Assembly (NCBI RefSeq): GCF_001625215.2
Contig: NC_030385.2
Location: 36,419,598 to 36,483,597, forward strand
Direction: 5' to 3'
Length of the DNA stretch: 64,000 bases
DNA from: Daucus carota subsp. sativus
Taxonomy: Eukaryota; Streptophyta; Magnoliopsida; Apiales; Apiaceae
Part shown: in pieces, positions 11,105 to 24,748 of the stretch
Layout of the letters: each line of letters starts with the position of its first letter
How positions within the stretch are numbered: the first letter of the stretch is position 1
The notes under the pieces: generated by a model
What the model was told of the DNA's origin: nothing
Seen by the model: only the letters and a program-made list of their open reading frames with translations
The model's database searches: none
Position numbers and translations under genes: made by a program

Positions 11105-13474
11105 TAGGGATGGCAAACGGTCGGTCGAAACGGGTTTTGTAAAAACCAAACCCGAACCCGATTTTATATTATAAACCCGAACACGAACCCGAACCCGAAA
11201 AACCCGAACTATGTAAACCCGAACCCGAACCCATCGGGTTTTATTCGGGTTCGGGTTAACCCGAAACCCGAAAATATAATTATTTAAAAAAATAAAAATT
11301 CAAGATTCATTAGTTTAAAATAAAAATATTACAAATTTTGAATATTTCAAAGCAAATCATGATATATAATCACTATAAAATCATATGGCCCAATATTTTG
11401 CAAGGCAGTAACATCACCTATCTGCAGAACCAGCAACAATGTAGTTTACTTCGTAGATGATTGAAGAACAAAGTCACGTTGCTGCCTCTGATCTAGGCTT
11501 TGTATTGTAATATAGGTCTGGAAACTAAAGAGTGTAATGAAGCGAGCTAATCAGATATACACACACACATACACTGGTTTCGGGTCGGATTCGGGTTCGG
11601 TTTAAACGGTTTTCGGGTTTTCGGGTCGGGTTCAAAACGGTATGCCATAAACCCGAACCCGACCCGAAAATAGTTCGGGTTTAAAAATTAAACCCAAACC
11701 CGAACCGAAACCCGAAATATTCGGGTTCGGTAAAACCCAATCGGATCAGTACGGATCGAGTATCCATCGGTTCGGTACAAATTGACATCTATACTATACT
11801 ATTAAAGCCGAAACATTAAAAGTTTGGTCGGTCGGTACACGGGCTTTTATACGGGTTTGCGATTTTTGGGCTTCAAAACAAAACACAAAAAAATCTTTAC
11901 ACAGGTCTGATCCTTATAATCCAAATTTTATTATATATCCGATGTCAACAAAATAAACGAATGGAAGTCCAAACTAGGTGATCACATAGATTAAACTGTA
12001 TTTATAAGATATCTTCAAAACCCACAACATCTCATCTTAGGCAAACTCATAAACAAAAGTAAAAAATAATTTAACTATCAAGTAACCTACAAACATATCT
12101 CACTAAGTGCTAAAAATAATTTTAAATACATACTAACATGATATATGAAAAATATTTCGTAACACCAAATATTATCTTAATATGAAAAAAATAATTGGCT
12201 ACAAAAATCAACTATGATTAAAATACAAATTAGAATCCATATAGAATTCAATTCCAATCATTAAGGTAACCTTAGTAACCAAATATGATTAAAATATAAA
12301 TTAGAATCCATATAAAATTTAATTTCTTTTAAATCACATTCATATTTATATAAAGCGTATATTATGAGATTTAAGTTTAACATGAAATTTTACATCCTCG
12401 GGAAAGGATAACGGGTCACAAGCTACGCTCAATACCGATACAAGCGCTAAATATTTTAAAATTTATTTTAATTTTTTTAAATCGTTGGGTGTGTTCAGAA
12501 ATAATTTTAAAATATAATACATAAACTTTGAGGGGTCACAGAGTTAAAATAGATGTTAGAAACTAATATACACACAATTACCTTTCAAACATTTCAAACA
12601 GTTAAAGTTAACGGCTGTTTTTAACGAATGTGTAGGTCAGGGTTACAAACTGAAAACTATTTGAAACTTAGGGTTACAAACTATCACGTTTCAAAGTATG
12701 AGGTCTGATTTGCTAATGAGCCAAAGTCGGGGTTACAAAGTGCAATAAGCTCTTTTTCTAAACTAAAGAGTATGCTTATAATGTCAATACTTACTTTTAT
12801 TGTTACCTGCAATTATATTCAACTATTATTTTTTAGTAGCCGGAAGTAGAAAAAACAATCTCTAAACATATATTGTCCAAAAACAATATGTTATTGAATG
12901 AATATAAGATATTTGGAATGATGGTGGCTTTGAACATAATTGCTGAAGAAATTTATTCGAAGACATTATTTGGGCCGCTAGAAGGACCACCTATTTGCAT
13001 ATGTCCATATCCAAGTGAAGATAATCACCACCTCTCTGATGGATATCCGATCAAACCGGAACAAATACATGATTATCCATGTCTTAAGTGCAAAGTAACC
13101 CTGCTATTTGGATGCCTTTCAGCTTATCTCACACCATCTATTCATTTCCATCTAGACTTTTATTGAGATCGATTCCTTAATCAACCAATGTCTACATGAA
13201 ATTACTACTCTATCTTGCATGTATTACTTTAAATATTTTGGTTCATATGATCCTTCTATATTATAATTGCAAATAAATTAAAATCGTTACCAACAATATT
13301 TCTTCATCACAAATCATGAATTTATTTCAACTGTTAAATAACATATTTATTTAACTACGTTATTCTATCATAATTTAATTTTTACAATAAAATTATTTAA
13401 ATTTAAAATATATACAATAAAATAACAAATTTGTCAACCGCCCGTGCATTGCACGGGTTATAAGCTAGTCTCTA
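11105..13474. mobile_element. hAT-like non-autonomous element split by a Helitron
   Basis: Left end TAGGGATGGCAAACGG at 11105. The right end is recovered only when the Helitron at 11788-13468 is removed: TTGACA (to 11787) joins TCTCTA (13469-13474), giving a terminus whose complement, TAGAGATGTCAA, pairs with the left end. Flanking 8-mers TTTACAGG (11097-11104) and TTTACACG (13475-13482) match at 7 of 8, as expected for a hAT target duplication. The subterminal DNA on both sides is packed with direct and inverted AACCCGA/TCGGGTT motifs. Confidence 0.8.
11788..13468 (+). mobile_element. Non-autonomous Helitron, 1681 bp
   Basis: The 5' end TCTATACTATACTATTAAAG and the 3' end, a short hairpin (GCCCGTGCATTGCACGGG) followed by TTATAAGCTAG, are canonical Helitron termini (5' TC, 3' hairpin, CTRR). 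Insertion lies between host A (11787) and T (13469). No Rep/helicase is encoded; the 97-residue open frame at 12873-13166 has no recognisable domain. Confidence 0.9.
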
Positions 13475-13482
13475 TTTACACG

Positions 13483-13929
13483 CAATGAGATGAAAGAATC
13501 AGCATAAGACGTGAGGCAGAAAAGTTATTCATAGACAGTACTATTAGACACAGACTAGCTGCCACAAGAATATTGTACAACTCTGTTTTCCGACACTTAA
13601 AAAATTGTTATCATTACAAGTTTTTAAATTTAAATAAATATCAAATAAATCGTGAATAAATCATTACTAATAAAATATTTTTATATATTATTTATTTAGT
13701 TTCTTATAATAGATGTAACGAATTTACGAGGTACGACTTACGAAAATATTAAAAGACACAGAAATACAGAATCACATATATTTTTGTTTTACCAAATTTT
13801 AACTTGTTTTTTACATTTATTTATATTCCCAACAAACAGATGTTCAGATTTTCAAAAAGAGTCTATGAAGTACATATAATCTTTAGGTCATCTGCACAGC
13901 GCATCAGAAACCTCTCATAAACCCCAAAA
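13483..13929. other. Upstream region of the NHL-domain gene
   Basis: AT-rich DNA with no coding potential seen; presumably holds the promoter and 5' UTR of the gene starting at 13930. Confidence 0.5.
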
Positions 13930-16900
13930 ATGGCAGCTCTTCAATTGCGTCGTTTCCGTCAAATCTCTCACTTTCTCCCCTATTATTTCCCAGGTTTAAC
14001 TTCTATTTCCTTATTTTATCATGTTTTTTGCTGATTAATGTTTCTTATTTTTCATTTTAATAGTCAGTTTGCAATATGTACCTGAATCAGTGAATGAACC
14101 TGAGAACATATAAGTGGTTTGTGCTTTGTATAATGCTTATTAGTGATTTGCATTTGATAATTAGGTTATATATATGGATCGTCAAGGCGAAACAACGGCT
14201 TATACGCTCTCCCTGATACATTTCACAGTGTATCATGTCCACACATTGCTGACGTTGCTAAAGAGAATTGTTTCCATTCGCGGAGGTGAAGAGCTTCGTT
14301 TTTTCTAGTCAGGACTTAAAATTTGGTTCCTCTGTGTATATAGATGTTACTTCGATATTTAGTGGTGTTTGCTATTATGGATTGTTAATGAGATAAATCG
14401 TAAATTTAAAATCTCGTTACCATATTTGATTACATTATGATATGCTCTTTCGTACTTGTGATATTGAGAACCAATTTCGAGTATGTTATTAGATCCGGAT
14501 AGTAGTTCTCCCTGTTCCAGATTTTTTGACAAGTGTATGATCAACTACTAAGCTATATATATATATATTTAACCCAATCAGTGATATGTCAGTTCACAAT
14601 GGGTATATTTGAAGAGAACTCTCTTTGATGCGTTGAAATTTGTGGCATGGACTACTTTTCTAGTATGGCAGTGGTAGTTTTAAGTTATTAAAAGTTTTGA
14701 CATACAATTGGCTTCTTTCAGGTTTTCAACTTTATCTCGGAAAAAGCACAAGTCTCTTAATGAAGATGGTTTTTTATCATTCATTGCTTCTAGTTTAGAC
14801 AAGGTTGAAGGTAATTTAAATCTGGCCTTTCATAGATTTTAGTTCCTTCTTTATGCTCCAAGTCTGAATACCTTATATTCGTCTAATGCATCTAAGCAAT
14901 ATCTGTGGTGTGCATAAATGGATGGGAATATTATGACATTATATGGTGATATGATGCTATTATGCAACTGATTAGATACTCATAATTATAGTGTACCTAT
15001 TTGCAAATTATCTGGGAAAAAAGTTGTGCCACAGATCTTCTGTCTGAACACAATGCTTTAGTTTAACATTTGATGTGAAAATAGGCCCTTCCCATCACTG
15101 GTTGAACAAATCTGAAGATAGCAAGGAGATACTTAAAAGAGATGGAGTTTTTTTAGTTCTTGCTGGTGCATTTTTGGAGGAACCAAGCAATGAATCTGTG
15201 ATCATGATTAAAAATGTAAAAGCACTTCACCAGAGGTAGAGGAATATCATTGACAGGTTGCTCTTAGCTGCTTAGATTTTAACCAGTCTTATATTCAATG
15301 TAACACATTAATGAATCTACCTTGAATGCTGTTGCTGTAGGTATCCTACAGTTCATGTTATGGGTTTTCAGTCCTGCAAGTCCATTTTTTCTGATGCTTT
15401 TATTGTGCCACTACTCCAGAGCATGATGAGAGAATTCATTACATTTCCCATTCTACTGTCAACTAATAACTTCCCGGAGGTGCGATACAAATTTTTGTTG
15501 GTCTATAGAAGTTTTAAAGTTATAATTATAAATAGCTTCCCGGTGCATTATGTTTATTAATCATTTCCTTTGTTAGTTTTTCCCGAGATTATGCTAGTAG
15601 TAAGTTCTGGAGCTATCTGTTGTGGATTGGACTGGCTCCCTATCGATTGTGGCCTTCTCCTTGCATCTGCGTGGTCAAATTGTACAATTGGAGCATAGTT
15701 GTGATCAGTATGTGAGTTGTGGTATGATTGACTTGTTTGGAAAATGTGGATACCAATGAGCTACAGGTGTCCAATAACTTAACAGTTAACATGAATAATT
15801 CACTGCCTCCCTCTGGCCACTATGAAGAGAAACTGCAGCTCGTTTTAAACAGATTAGGGAGGTAACGCGTCTCTTGCAGCTTGTAGGTATCCACATTTTC
15901 CATACATATCAATGAGATCATAAACAACATTAGCATCAATACAATGCTCCATTTACAATTAAATGTGCACCCAGTCTACATCATAAATGGAACAGCCTGC
16001 ACTTTTTTGGACTGTTATTTCACTTTATATATATAATATAAAAACTATAAGATGACAATGGCAGATGGAAGTGTGACAAAAAATCTATACATCTTTAGAC
16101 TGTAACAGCGCACACTTTTTCAAGCTGTTTATTAACAATAAATAATAAAATGTGAAACTATAAAGTAACAATGGCAGATGAAAGGGTGACAAAAGTTCTA
16201 TATGTCTTCACTTAAAACCTCAAATCCAGAGGCAACTTTCAACATTACGAACTACGAAATTCCAATATACCAAAAACCAATATATCCCAGCATAAGCTCA
16301 ATGAACTTCAATGCAACCCTTCCTTAAATAAAATAGTAGCCTTAAACAATTACGTTCATGTGATGTACTGATGTATTGTTTCTCATGTTTTCCTACGAGA
16401 ACCCCACTCTTTGCTAATCCACTGCACGCATTTCAAATTTTATCATAGTTTGTGTTTCTAGGTGTTAAAAGGGGCATGCTACATAATATGTGAAGGTTTC
16501 AAACGCCCTCAGATCTTTTATGAGAAGGATGTAGATATTGGATTTATTGATAAAGGTATGCTTACTCTTTATTTAATTTGTTTAGTTCTATTAGGGAATT
16601 CTGCATAATTTATGTTTATTCTATTTCTCAGTTTATTATTAGAACTTTTTAGTACCCAAATTTTGCCATTGCAGTGTTATAGTTGTAGCTCATATTATAT
16701 TTGACAATAGGTATTTGTGTTGTGGCATATCAATCTTCTTACTCGACCATTATCTTGGTAACTATGTTCAACCATCAAAACCGCTGATTTTTATACAATA
16801 TCTTACCATCTTTATCCAAAATGAGGGTTTTATTTGATGTTTTATACGTTTCTTTTGTTGTAACTCTTCTCATTGTTCCAATTAGGGATGTGCATCGGGT

Positions 16901-19900
16901 CACTTCAGTCCCCGGCTTTGAACCCGAAACCGATCTCCAAACCCGCCCCGATCTCTGAATGGAGAGTTTTGTACTCTGAGAATTCTCATCCCGAACGGGG
17001 AACAGGGTTCCCTGTGGGGAATCGGGGAATTCTTTTTGAATAAAATTATATGATATATATTTTCTAATATAGTTTTTGATTATAATTAATTTGATATTTC
17101 GTAGTATATAATAGTTTTTCACTTTTATACCATATTTTTAGCATCAATTTGAATCAATATTTATATTCATAATAAAAGAAAAACTTTAAATTATAATTAA
17201 TAAAATTTAATGATTATATAAAGTTACACACATACACACATACATATATATATAATATACTCCCTCCGTCCCTTTGAATTCTATACACTTTCCTTTTCGA
17301 GATGTCCCATTCAATTCTATACATTTCAAAACTTTCCCAAAATAGTAAAGTTTTATAATATAAAAATCCCACCCACCCACCCACTAACTTCATCTACTTT
17401 TCCAAATCTATCACTTAAATATTAACGGGTCCCACCACTTTACCTACTTTTCTTTCTCTTTCTTATTACTTTACAATACTTTATACACTTTTCTTAGTCT
17501 CCGTGCCCAATACAAATGTATACATCCCAGAGGGACGGAGGGAGTAATATAAAATAAGATTTTTATTAAAGATGGGGGTCGTAGAATTTCGGGGCTGGGA
17601 GACACTAGTTCCTAACCTCGCCTCAATCCCCGATTTTTTTATAGAATGTTCCCCGTTCCCTGCCTCGTACCCGAAAAAATCCCTGATTTTCAGGTTGGAA
17701 AAATATTTCGGGGTCGGGCGGGCGGGGAAAATGCCCATCCCTACTTTCCACGCCTTATTTCCTTAGCTTTATTATTAAAATTCAATTGCTTACTTTTGTG
17801 TTCTTTCCCCTGATGTAATTACTGCAGTCATCAAGGAATTAAATTTGCAACAACACAATGATAAGTCTGTTAATAAATTGCAAAGCAGTTGGGTAAAGCC
17901 AATTCACGTCATCCCAGAACCATATTGTTGCTCTTCTTTGCAGAACTTATTTCTCTACTTCCCAGGTAAATGTTTTGCCCAGCAGTTCAAAATTTTCTAC
18001 ATGACTCTTTTAATTTTTAATTTACATTTTTACTATATTTTTTGGTCTGCATCTGCATGGTACTTTTTCTTACCAAGTCATTGCACTTAAACATTTGGCA
18101 TTACTGTATATGTTTCATTACATTATCGTAATTAACAACAGCAAAAGGCAACATGCAAAGAGTCTTACTTTCTTGCTGGATTTAATCACATGTCTTTATT
18201 TAACACATTTTAGCTCGATAGCTGTACACATCTTTCCACAAAGTTTAGGTATGAGTATGACAGCAAAAAGGGTGATGGAATATTGAGTACGTAGATTTCC
18301 TTACATAATTCCTTTATGTATTCTGTGGTAAAGAAATAATAATTGACAACTTGCTTGAGCAGAGATATTAATTTCAACTGATATTTTGTTAAAGTATGCT
18401 TAATGTTACATGTTACTTAAACTTGGCATTTCCCTATTCGGAATGTTTATTCCAGACCACAATATGGAAATGTACTATTATCAACTGTCTGGAGTGCATA
18501 TGCGAACATTTCAAGTTACTGGAACTGTCAAACTTTATCTATTTTAAGAGGAACTAATCATTCATGATATCTGTAAAGCTTTCTGTGTCATTTGCTGAGT
18601 TTTGGTGGATGATATTGTATCTTACGGTTCTCCGAATATGTGATTTTGCACTAGTGCAGGCTGCATTGCAGTTGATGAAAGCAATGAGCGATTGTTTCTT
18701 TCAGACAGCAATCATCATCGCATCATTGTATCAAATGGAAGTGGAGAAATTTTAGAAAGTGTATGTATGAGGTTTCTTGTAATTAATTCATGCTGCAACA
18801 AATCTTGTTTAATGGTTATCAAGTTCGGGACCTTATCCATTCAGTTAACATATTTAATATCAGATAGGGGCTTCTCCCGGTTTTGAGGATGGCGAGTTTC
18901 AGTCGGCCAAGTTAACAAGGCCAGCAGCTTCGTTCTATCATTCTGCCGAGAATTGCTTATATTTTGTAGACTCAGAGGTATATACTAGAATCTCTCTACA
19001 TTTGCCAACCTGTATGGTCTTCTCAAGTTTCTTCATTTGGATTATGTATGCGGGGTTGCGTTATGGAGATGGCATTGGGCCATTTTAAGTGTACAACTGA
19101 TAACTGTATCGAAATGTCATTCATTATGCTAATTTTTTGGCATTCTGGTTGATCCTCCATGTACTAAAATAACAAAGTTGCAACTTCGACTGTGCCTAAT
19201 GGAGATATGAAGCAATGGAAGAATATAGTTTTTGTATACCTACACATGTATATGTATATGTATATGTATAATTGTATATGCGGAGAAAAATCTGCCCCTC
19301 CTCGCACCTAGATAGAAATTTATACTCTATATTAGAGCTAGTATCACGTGTCAAAGCAGATAAAAGGTTGTAGAAGTCAAAATATAAAATCTGAAATTAG
19401 GTTATGTCTCGTATTTGCTGGGACTTCAAATTATTGTGGATAATGCAAGGCACATACTGGTGATGGGGTTTTATGTTTATATCAAGTGTTCGTGGTTGCA
19501 ATTGCTTTCAATCGGGCAAGCTTTTTAGTAAAAGAGAATATATAGACGTATATGGAAACTTGAGTAATTAGGTGTGAAGGTCTTAACAGTACTTTTCACC
19601 AGAATAGTTTTTTCCAATTGCTAAATATGTACAAATAAAGAAAACATTATACAATCCATGTTCGCCATGTTTACGAGCTACCATCTCTTAAGAACCAGAT
19701 ATGAAACTATGATATAAAACTGGAGACATTGAATTGCTTTATGCTGCCCAAAAGACTAAATAACAAATGGACTTCTTTTTGGGAACAGGAAGTCTCACCT
19801 ATTTACACAATCCACACATATATAATTCAACTTCAACTTCAAGATTTGCGAATACTATACATGATGAATATCCTACCCTGATACCCTCTAAACTACTTCG

Positions 19901-22900
19901 TAGCTGACTCAAACTTTTTTTTCATGTTAAAGCATGGGTTCTCTTGGTATTAATTGGTTTTTACTCATGAATTCTGACTCTAAATTCTCTTGCCTATATC
20001 TTTTGTTGGTTTTTATTATCTGTCACAAAATTAATCACTCCAGTTTTTCTGATCAAACCTATATTATCATGTTACTGGATTTTTTCACCATCAAGAACCA
20101 TGCCATCCGGAGAGCTGACATGGAGAGAAGGGTTGTGGAAACATTGCACCCGACATGCAACATTAACAACAAAGGACACAGTTTATGGAGCTGGTTTGTT
20201 GACAAGTTTTGGCCTAGAAATGATGCTGTCACAAAATCTGATACTTACGATTCAGAAACCTTTTTGTATCCTTGGCACATGATGAAATCTGTTGATAACG
20301 ATCTCTATGTTTTTACTCGCAGGTAATATATGTTTTACATTAATTAGTACAAACAACTTTAAGTTTTTTCCTACTTCAATATATATTTAATTTAATATGG
20401 GCGCTAGTATATAGATTTATGATCCTCCTGCAAAAGAGTTCTCTTAAAATATTATGATTATATCTGTTTGACGAGGGCTTACATGCCTCTATCCCTCTAC
20501 TTGTTAGCAGTGCTGGCAAGTGATTATATTAGCTGGTTTTTCAGTCGTTCGATCAATACTTTGTCATGTTCGTGTGAACATAATATATATGCATGTCTTT
20601 TACAATTTATACTTTTAACAAAGTGACTAGCAGGGATACACATTCCAAACATCATTCAAAAGTCTCTTGGTGTGTTTCAGGCTGCGATTCAAGCAGATGA
20701 ATGAATTGAAAGTGTAATTAATATTTTCACCGTCCAAGAATAAGTAGATATACAGATAATTGTGTGCATATAATAAATTTAATTAATCCAGCAGCCAGAC
20801 TGAGAACTTTGTTTTTTTTTTTTTTTTGCAAAATTTAGAATAGAGAGTTATAGACATCTCAAGACTGGTGCTACAGCAGGACCATGTCGTGGTAGTGTTA
20901 TTTCTAGTTATTAGATGTGGTTTATATTATTTATTATGCTCAGATAGGTGTCAGTAGTTATGCTATTTTATGTTAAAAGCTTGTTTGCAGAAAGTGATTG
21001 GCGACATACAACTGTTTGGCTGAAGTCAGCATAAAGTTAACCTTCTTACTGAAATTTTGAAGCTTCTCTTGGATATTTTTAATATGAATGATGAGTATTT
21101 CAAGACTTAAAGTTGCTCAATATATTAATTTTAAATTGCTGTGCTATTCTCCCTCATTTGTGAGTTCGAGAAAAGCAGGCGAAAAGCCAATCATATTTAC
21201 AATAACATAAATTTAATGGAAATTTGATGGAGGGATTGTTTGGGCTCTTCACATCTGTCATAAATTACAAATATGTATTTTGATATGGAGCAATGAGCGT
21301 GTAGTGTGCTTTTACTGATATTTTGTTTTACAGTAAGAATACTTACAATACTAGATCATTTGCAGCTTGCAAACTCTATGGATTATGGATCTGGCTTCTG
21401 GGGCTATCAAAGATGTTGTCAGAGGTATAAAATTTGTCTCTTTTTATGGCTGGCATCTGCTTATGTAAATGTCAATTTCGGAACTGTGTAACTTTTCACA
21501 TCCCTGAAGGATTTCCAAAAATATGGGAGATATGTGGACCGATGATCCAAGAGAAGTCAGCCCTCTTGAATAAGATGCCATTAGAATGGTTGCAGCAGCA
21601 GGTTGGACCTAACTGTCCACTAGAGGGTGTTCAATATGCGAGTCTAATGTCGTCAGTGGCCACATTTCAGGACCATGTAGTTGTCTGTGATACAGGTTCA
21701 ATTCATATATACATTACTCTGTTCTTTTCTTATCTCATTGCATGTACCTTTGAGTTCTAATAAGAATGTAATTTGAAGTTGGTCAGCGACTGTTAAAACT
21801 TGATAAGACATCTGGATCAGTTTCAAACTTCCAGTTCTCAAATTTTGGAATTCTTGGACGACCTTACTGGTGTTTATATTCTCTGGAGAGAGTTTATGCT
21901 CTGTAAGTAAAGTTTCTATCGACATTGCACTTTTTGTTTTTTTATGGTGGATCATTATTAGTACATATCTGAGATTATCTGCTGATCTTGCAGCGGTGAT
22001 GCACAGTCTTCTTGTCGAATTGATCATATGCAACAGTTCAGCCTCTTGCCTGGTAGTTTTATGATCAAGTTTGATTATATTAATGGGCAATATATGTGAA
22101 AATGGAATTCAATTTTCTGAACCGTCTCTACTAGGCAACTTATAATGCTCAATAATTTTTCTATTTTTTTTCTCTTTAAAAAATGTGCCCTTTCTCTTTC
22201 TTAATAAATATACTCTATGGTTTGTTAGTGCCTTTAGATCAGAGAGAAGAACTCTATTGGTAAAGAGACTTCAAATAAGCATTTAGGAAACCTAATATCG
22301 TGTGCTCAGATTAGCATTTGAAGTGTATTTGTTAAGTTCGGACAGCTGGTAAATATTAGTGAGATTTTGAATTTGTTCCCTGACATTAACACACAAGCAC
22401 ATTGTAATGACAAAGACAAGATGCTATTTTTGACACATCATGCGGCAATCTATAACGTCTTTTACTTTCTGCAGGTAGAATTGACATTCAATTGATTGTC
22501 GATATTCCAGAAGATACTGTTCTTGTAGAGCCCATAAAAGAAGATTATGTATGGTTCCAAGCCAGAGGGACTGCTACTGTAGTACCGGAGGCAAAGAAAA
22601 AGGAAGAATCTTTGGAGAAGGTTTATACAAATACAAGTCTTCAATTAATTGAGATATCAATAGTTTTCTTTACACTTGTTTCTGATGCGTTCACATCAAA
22701 TATAAAGTAAGAATCCTACTATTTGTTCTGACCATGGATTTATGCAGGTTGGTTTGGCTCAACAGTGGTACGATGAATTAGATGATCTTGCTGCACTGAC
22801 ACCTGAGGAAAAATTGAGCACAGAGAAGGAAGACATGATTTCTGATGGTGAAGTTCAAGATGGAAGAATTTGTATTAAAAGTGCCATAAACACAAGCCCA

Positions 22901-24160
22901 GGGACATGTGAGGTATGCTTCTTTTTTTTTCTCCAAGTGCATGCTTGAAGCTGTTGGTGTCAATACAAGCAAGCTAGAATAAGAGATCTATTTAAAATGA
23001 TAAAGAAGTGACTTTAAATTTTTGCAAAGAACTGTCTGTTCTGACAACCGAAGAAAAAGAGGTTACGGGTCTTTTCAAATGCTGATTTTCTTTTTACTGT
23101 TATCTGTAATTTGTAAACTACATTGGTACTAGCTTATATCCCGTGTGTTGCACGAGTTACATATAAATATATAATATTTGTTTATAATGTATATGTAATG
23201 ATTTATAGGTTTTTAAAATAAGTAGGCCTCAAAGCAGTATTTAAATTAGAATAGGTTGTTACTTATTATTTTGTCATTCATATATAAATTTGGTTAATCA
23301 TATAGATTTTTAAATTATTATGCCTTAGATATTTATAGTGTTTTAGAATTAATAGGACAAGAGTTTAAAACTCACGAGACCCGTAAAATGGTCCAGGTAC
23401 CAGAACCCAAGTACTGACCTACCCAAAGTATTAATGTTTCAGCTTTAGTAATATAGTATAGAATATATATATCCTTCAAACTTAAACAACTTGAAAACTG
23501 AGCGAATGAGTTGGTTGTACACATAAATCCTGTATTCACATGGATCCTATTTAAAAAGTTACATGCAGTTAATTTCCTTGTCGTTTCCAGGCATGCCTTT
23601 GGTTATTTAGGGGCACCTATATTAATTGGCATATCATGAATCATTTATAAATTTGACTAATTATTCCAAGCTGTTACAAATTCACCAAGCCCCTTTTGAT
23701 GAGGTTTTACACCTATAAGCACTTGATCGCTGTTAAGAATGCAACATATTTTTGTTTATTAATCTAGAACTATTTGACCTTTTAAAATTAAATTATGTTA
23801 CATGTAAATCTTGTAAATTGAATATTGCTTTAATTATGAATGTGTAATTGATGATTACAGGTTATTATTAGTGCGGCTATTTATCTGAAATTGAAAATTC
23901 TTTCTACTTCAATTGATGATGATCGAGAGAAGTATGCATCCAGAATTGCACATCATCTAAGTAACAAGAGTGGCAGGAGCAGAAAAGATCAATGTCTCCA
24001 GCAGCTATTGACATCAAACGCAGATGCCCGAGATCTAATTTTTATGAAGCCTTTAAACGTGAAACTTCTTTTTGATTGCCTCAACCATCCAAAAGCAAAA
24101 AATTCGAAAGATATCATTTTAACGAACTCCTCTGTAGATGTTAATGTTACCTTAACTTGA
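13930..24160 (+). CDS. EMB1974: NHL-repeat protein, EMB1974-like
   Basis: Seventeen exons by my reading: 13930-13993, 14165-14285, 14722-14810, 15085-15235, 15341-15479, 16462-16555, 17828-17965, 18660-18760, 18864-18977, 20096-20322, 21366-21424, 21510-21695, 21779-21902, 21994-22052, 22475-22620, 22748-22912, 23861-24160, giving 758 residues. NHL/beta-propeller blades are visible in exons 8-11: CIAVDESNERLFLSDSNHHR, then FYHSAENCLYFVDSENHAIR, then a WIMDLASGAIKDVV segment. The N-terminus (MAALQLRRFRQISHF) is Arg-rich and could be an organelle targeting peptide; that is inference. An Arabidopsis NHL protein of this type, EMB1974 (At3g07060), is needed for embryo development; biochemical function is not known to me. 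Intron 6 carries nested hAT-like and Stowaway elements and intron 16 a short Helitron. Confidence 0.85.
16883..17743. mobile_element. hAT-like element containing a Stowaway MITE
   Basis: Ends TAGGGATGTGCATCGGG and, inverted, TAGGGATGGGCATTTTCCCC form terminal inverted repeats like those of the element at 11105. The subterminal parts are full of CCCGAA, CCCCGAT and their complements. A clean 8-bp target duplication is not visible. A Stowaway element (17260-17544) lies in its middle. Located in intron 6 of the NHL gene. Confidence 0.6.
17260..17544. mobile_element. Stowaway MITE
   Basis: 285 bp beginning CTCCCTCCGTCCC and ending GGGACGGAGGGAG, near-perfect TIRs, flanked by TA at 17258-17259 and 17545-17546. 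Confidence 0.92.
23129..23462 (-). mobile_element. Short Helitron in intron 16 of the NHL gene
   Basis: On the minus strand it begins TCTATACTATATTACTAAAG (ends at 23462) and ends with an imperfect hairpin (CGTGCAACACACGGG) followed by ATATAAGCTAG at 23129. The 3' end is followed by T as expected, but the base before the 5' TC is T instead of A. About 334 bp; no coding capacity. Confidence 0.7.
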
Positions 24161-24748
24161 GATTCAAACTTAGAATTTGAGTCAAGTGATTGTTGTAACT
24201 AACCACTGTTGTAAAAAATGGTTATATTTTTGGTCTTACAGATGAGGAATATAGTGTTTGAAGCTACGGATTGTTCTATTTAGTACCTTTTGGTTTCGTA
24301 TTACACGGATATTGTTAATGAAATTATGTGATGATACTGATAAGTGACAATATACTTGGTTTGTATCCTAATGATGTTCCAAGCCTTTGATGGTCTAGTT
24401 TTGCTATATAAACATTGGAATCTTGGATTGTACTTGCGCGGAACTTACTAATTTTGTGTCATAGAGTCATAATTGAATTGCATACAAGATAGACGATAGT
24501 GATATAGGCATGTTGGGCCATATTTTTTAAATAAAAATAAGGATATTTTTATAAAAAAATTCATATTTATATAATATTATTTTGATATCATGAATTTTAT
24601 GAAGATTTAATATTTCTTATTTACACAAAAAAGTTATTTGTTTTTCAAAAATAAAACATATTTTCATACTTTTTACACAAATAAATGATTTCTTGATATA
24701 AGTTTTACCAAACGTGACTCAGTGAACCGATGTCTAAAAGCTTACCAA
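24161..24748. other. Intergenic gap between NHL and PPR genes
   Basis: AT-rich; 3' flank of the NHL gene followed by the short upstream region of the PPR gene. No other gene or element seen. Confidence 0.5.

Noticed and set aside
12873-13166. 97-codon open frame in the Helitron
   Set aside because: No Helitron Rep/helicase motifs and no recognisable domain; chance frame.
16775-17738. Minus-strand open frames of 115 and 85 codons
   Set aside because: They fall in the hAT-like and Stowaway elements of intron 6; the Gly/Pro/Arg-rich reading comes from the CCCGAA-type repeats.
21698-22090. 130-codon minus-strand open frame
   Set aside because: Antisense shadow of NHL gene exons 13 and 14.
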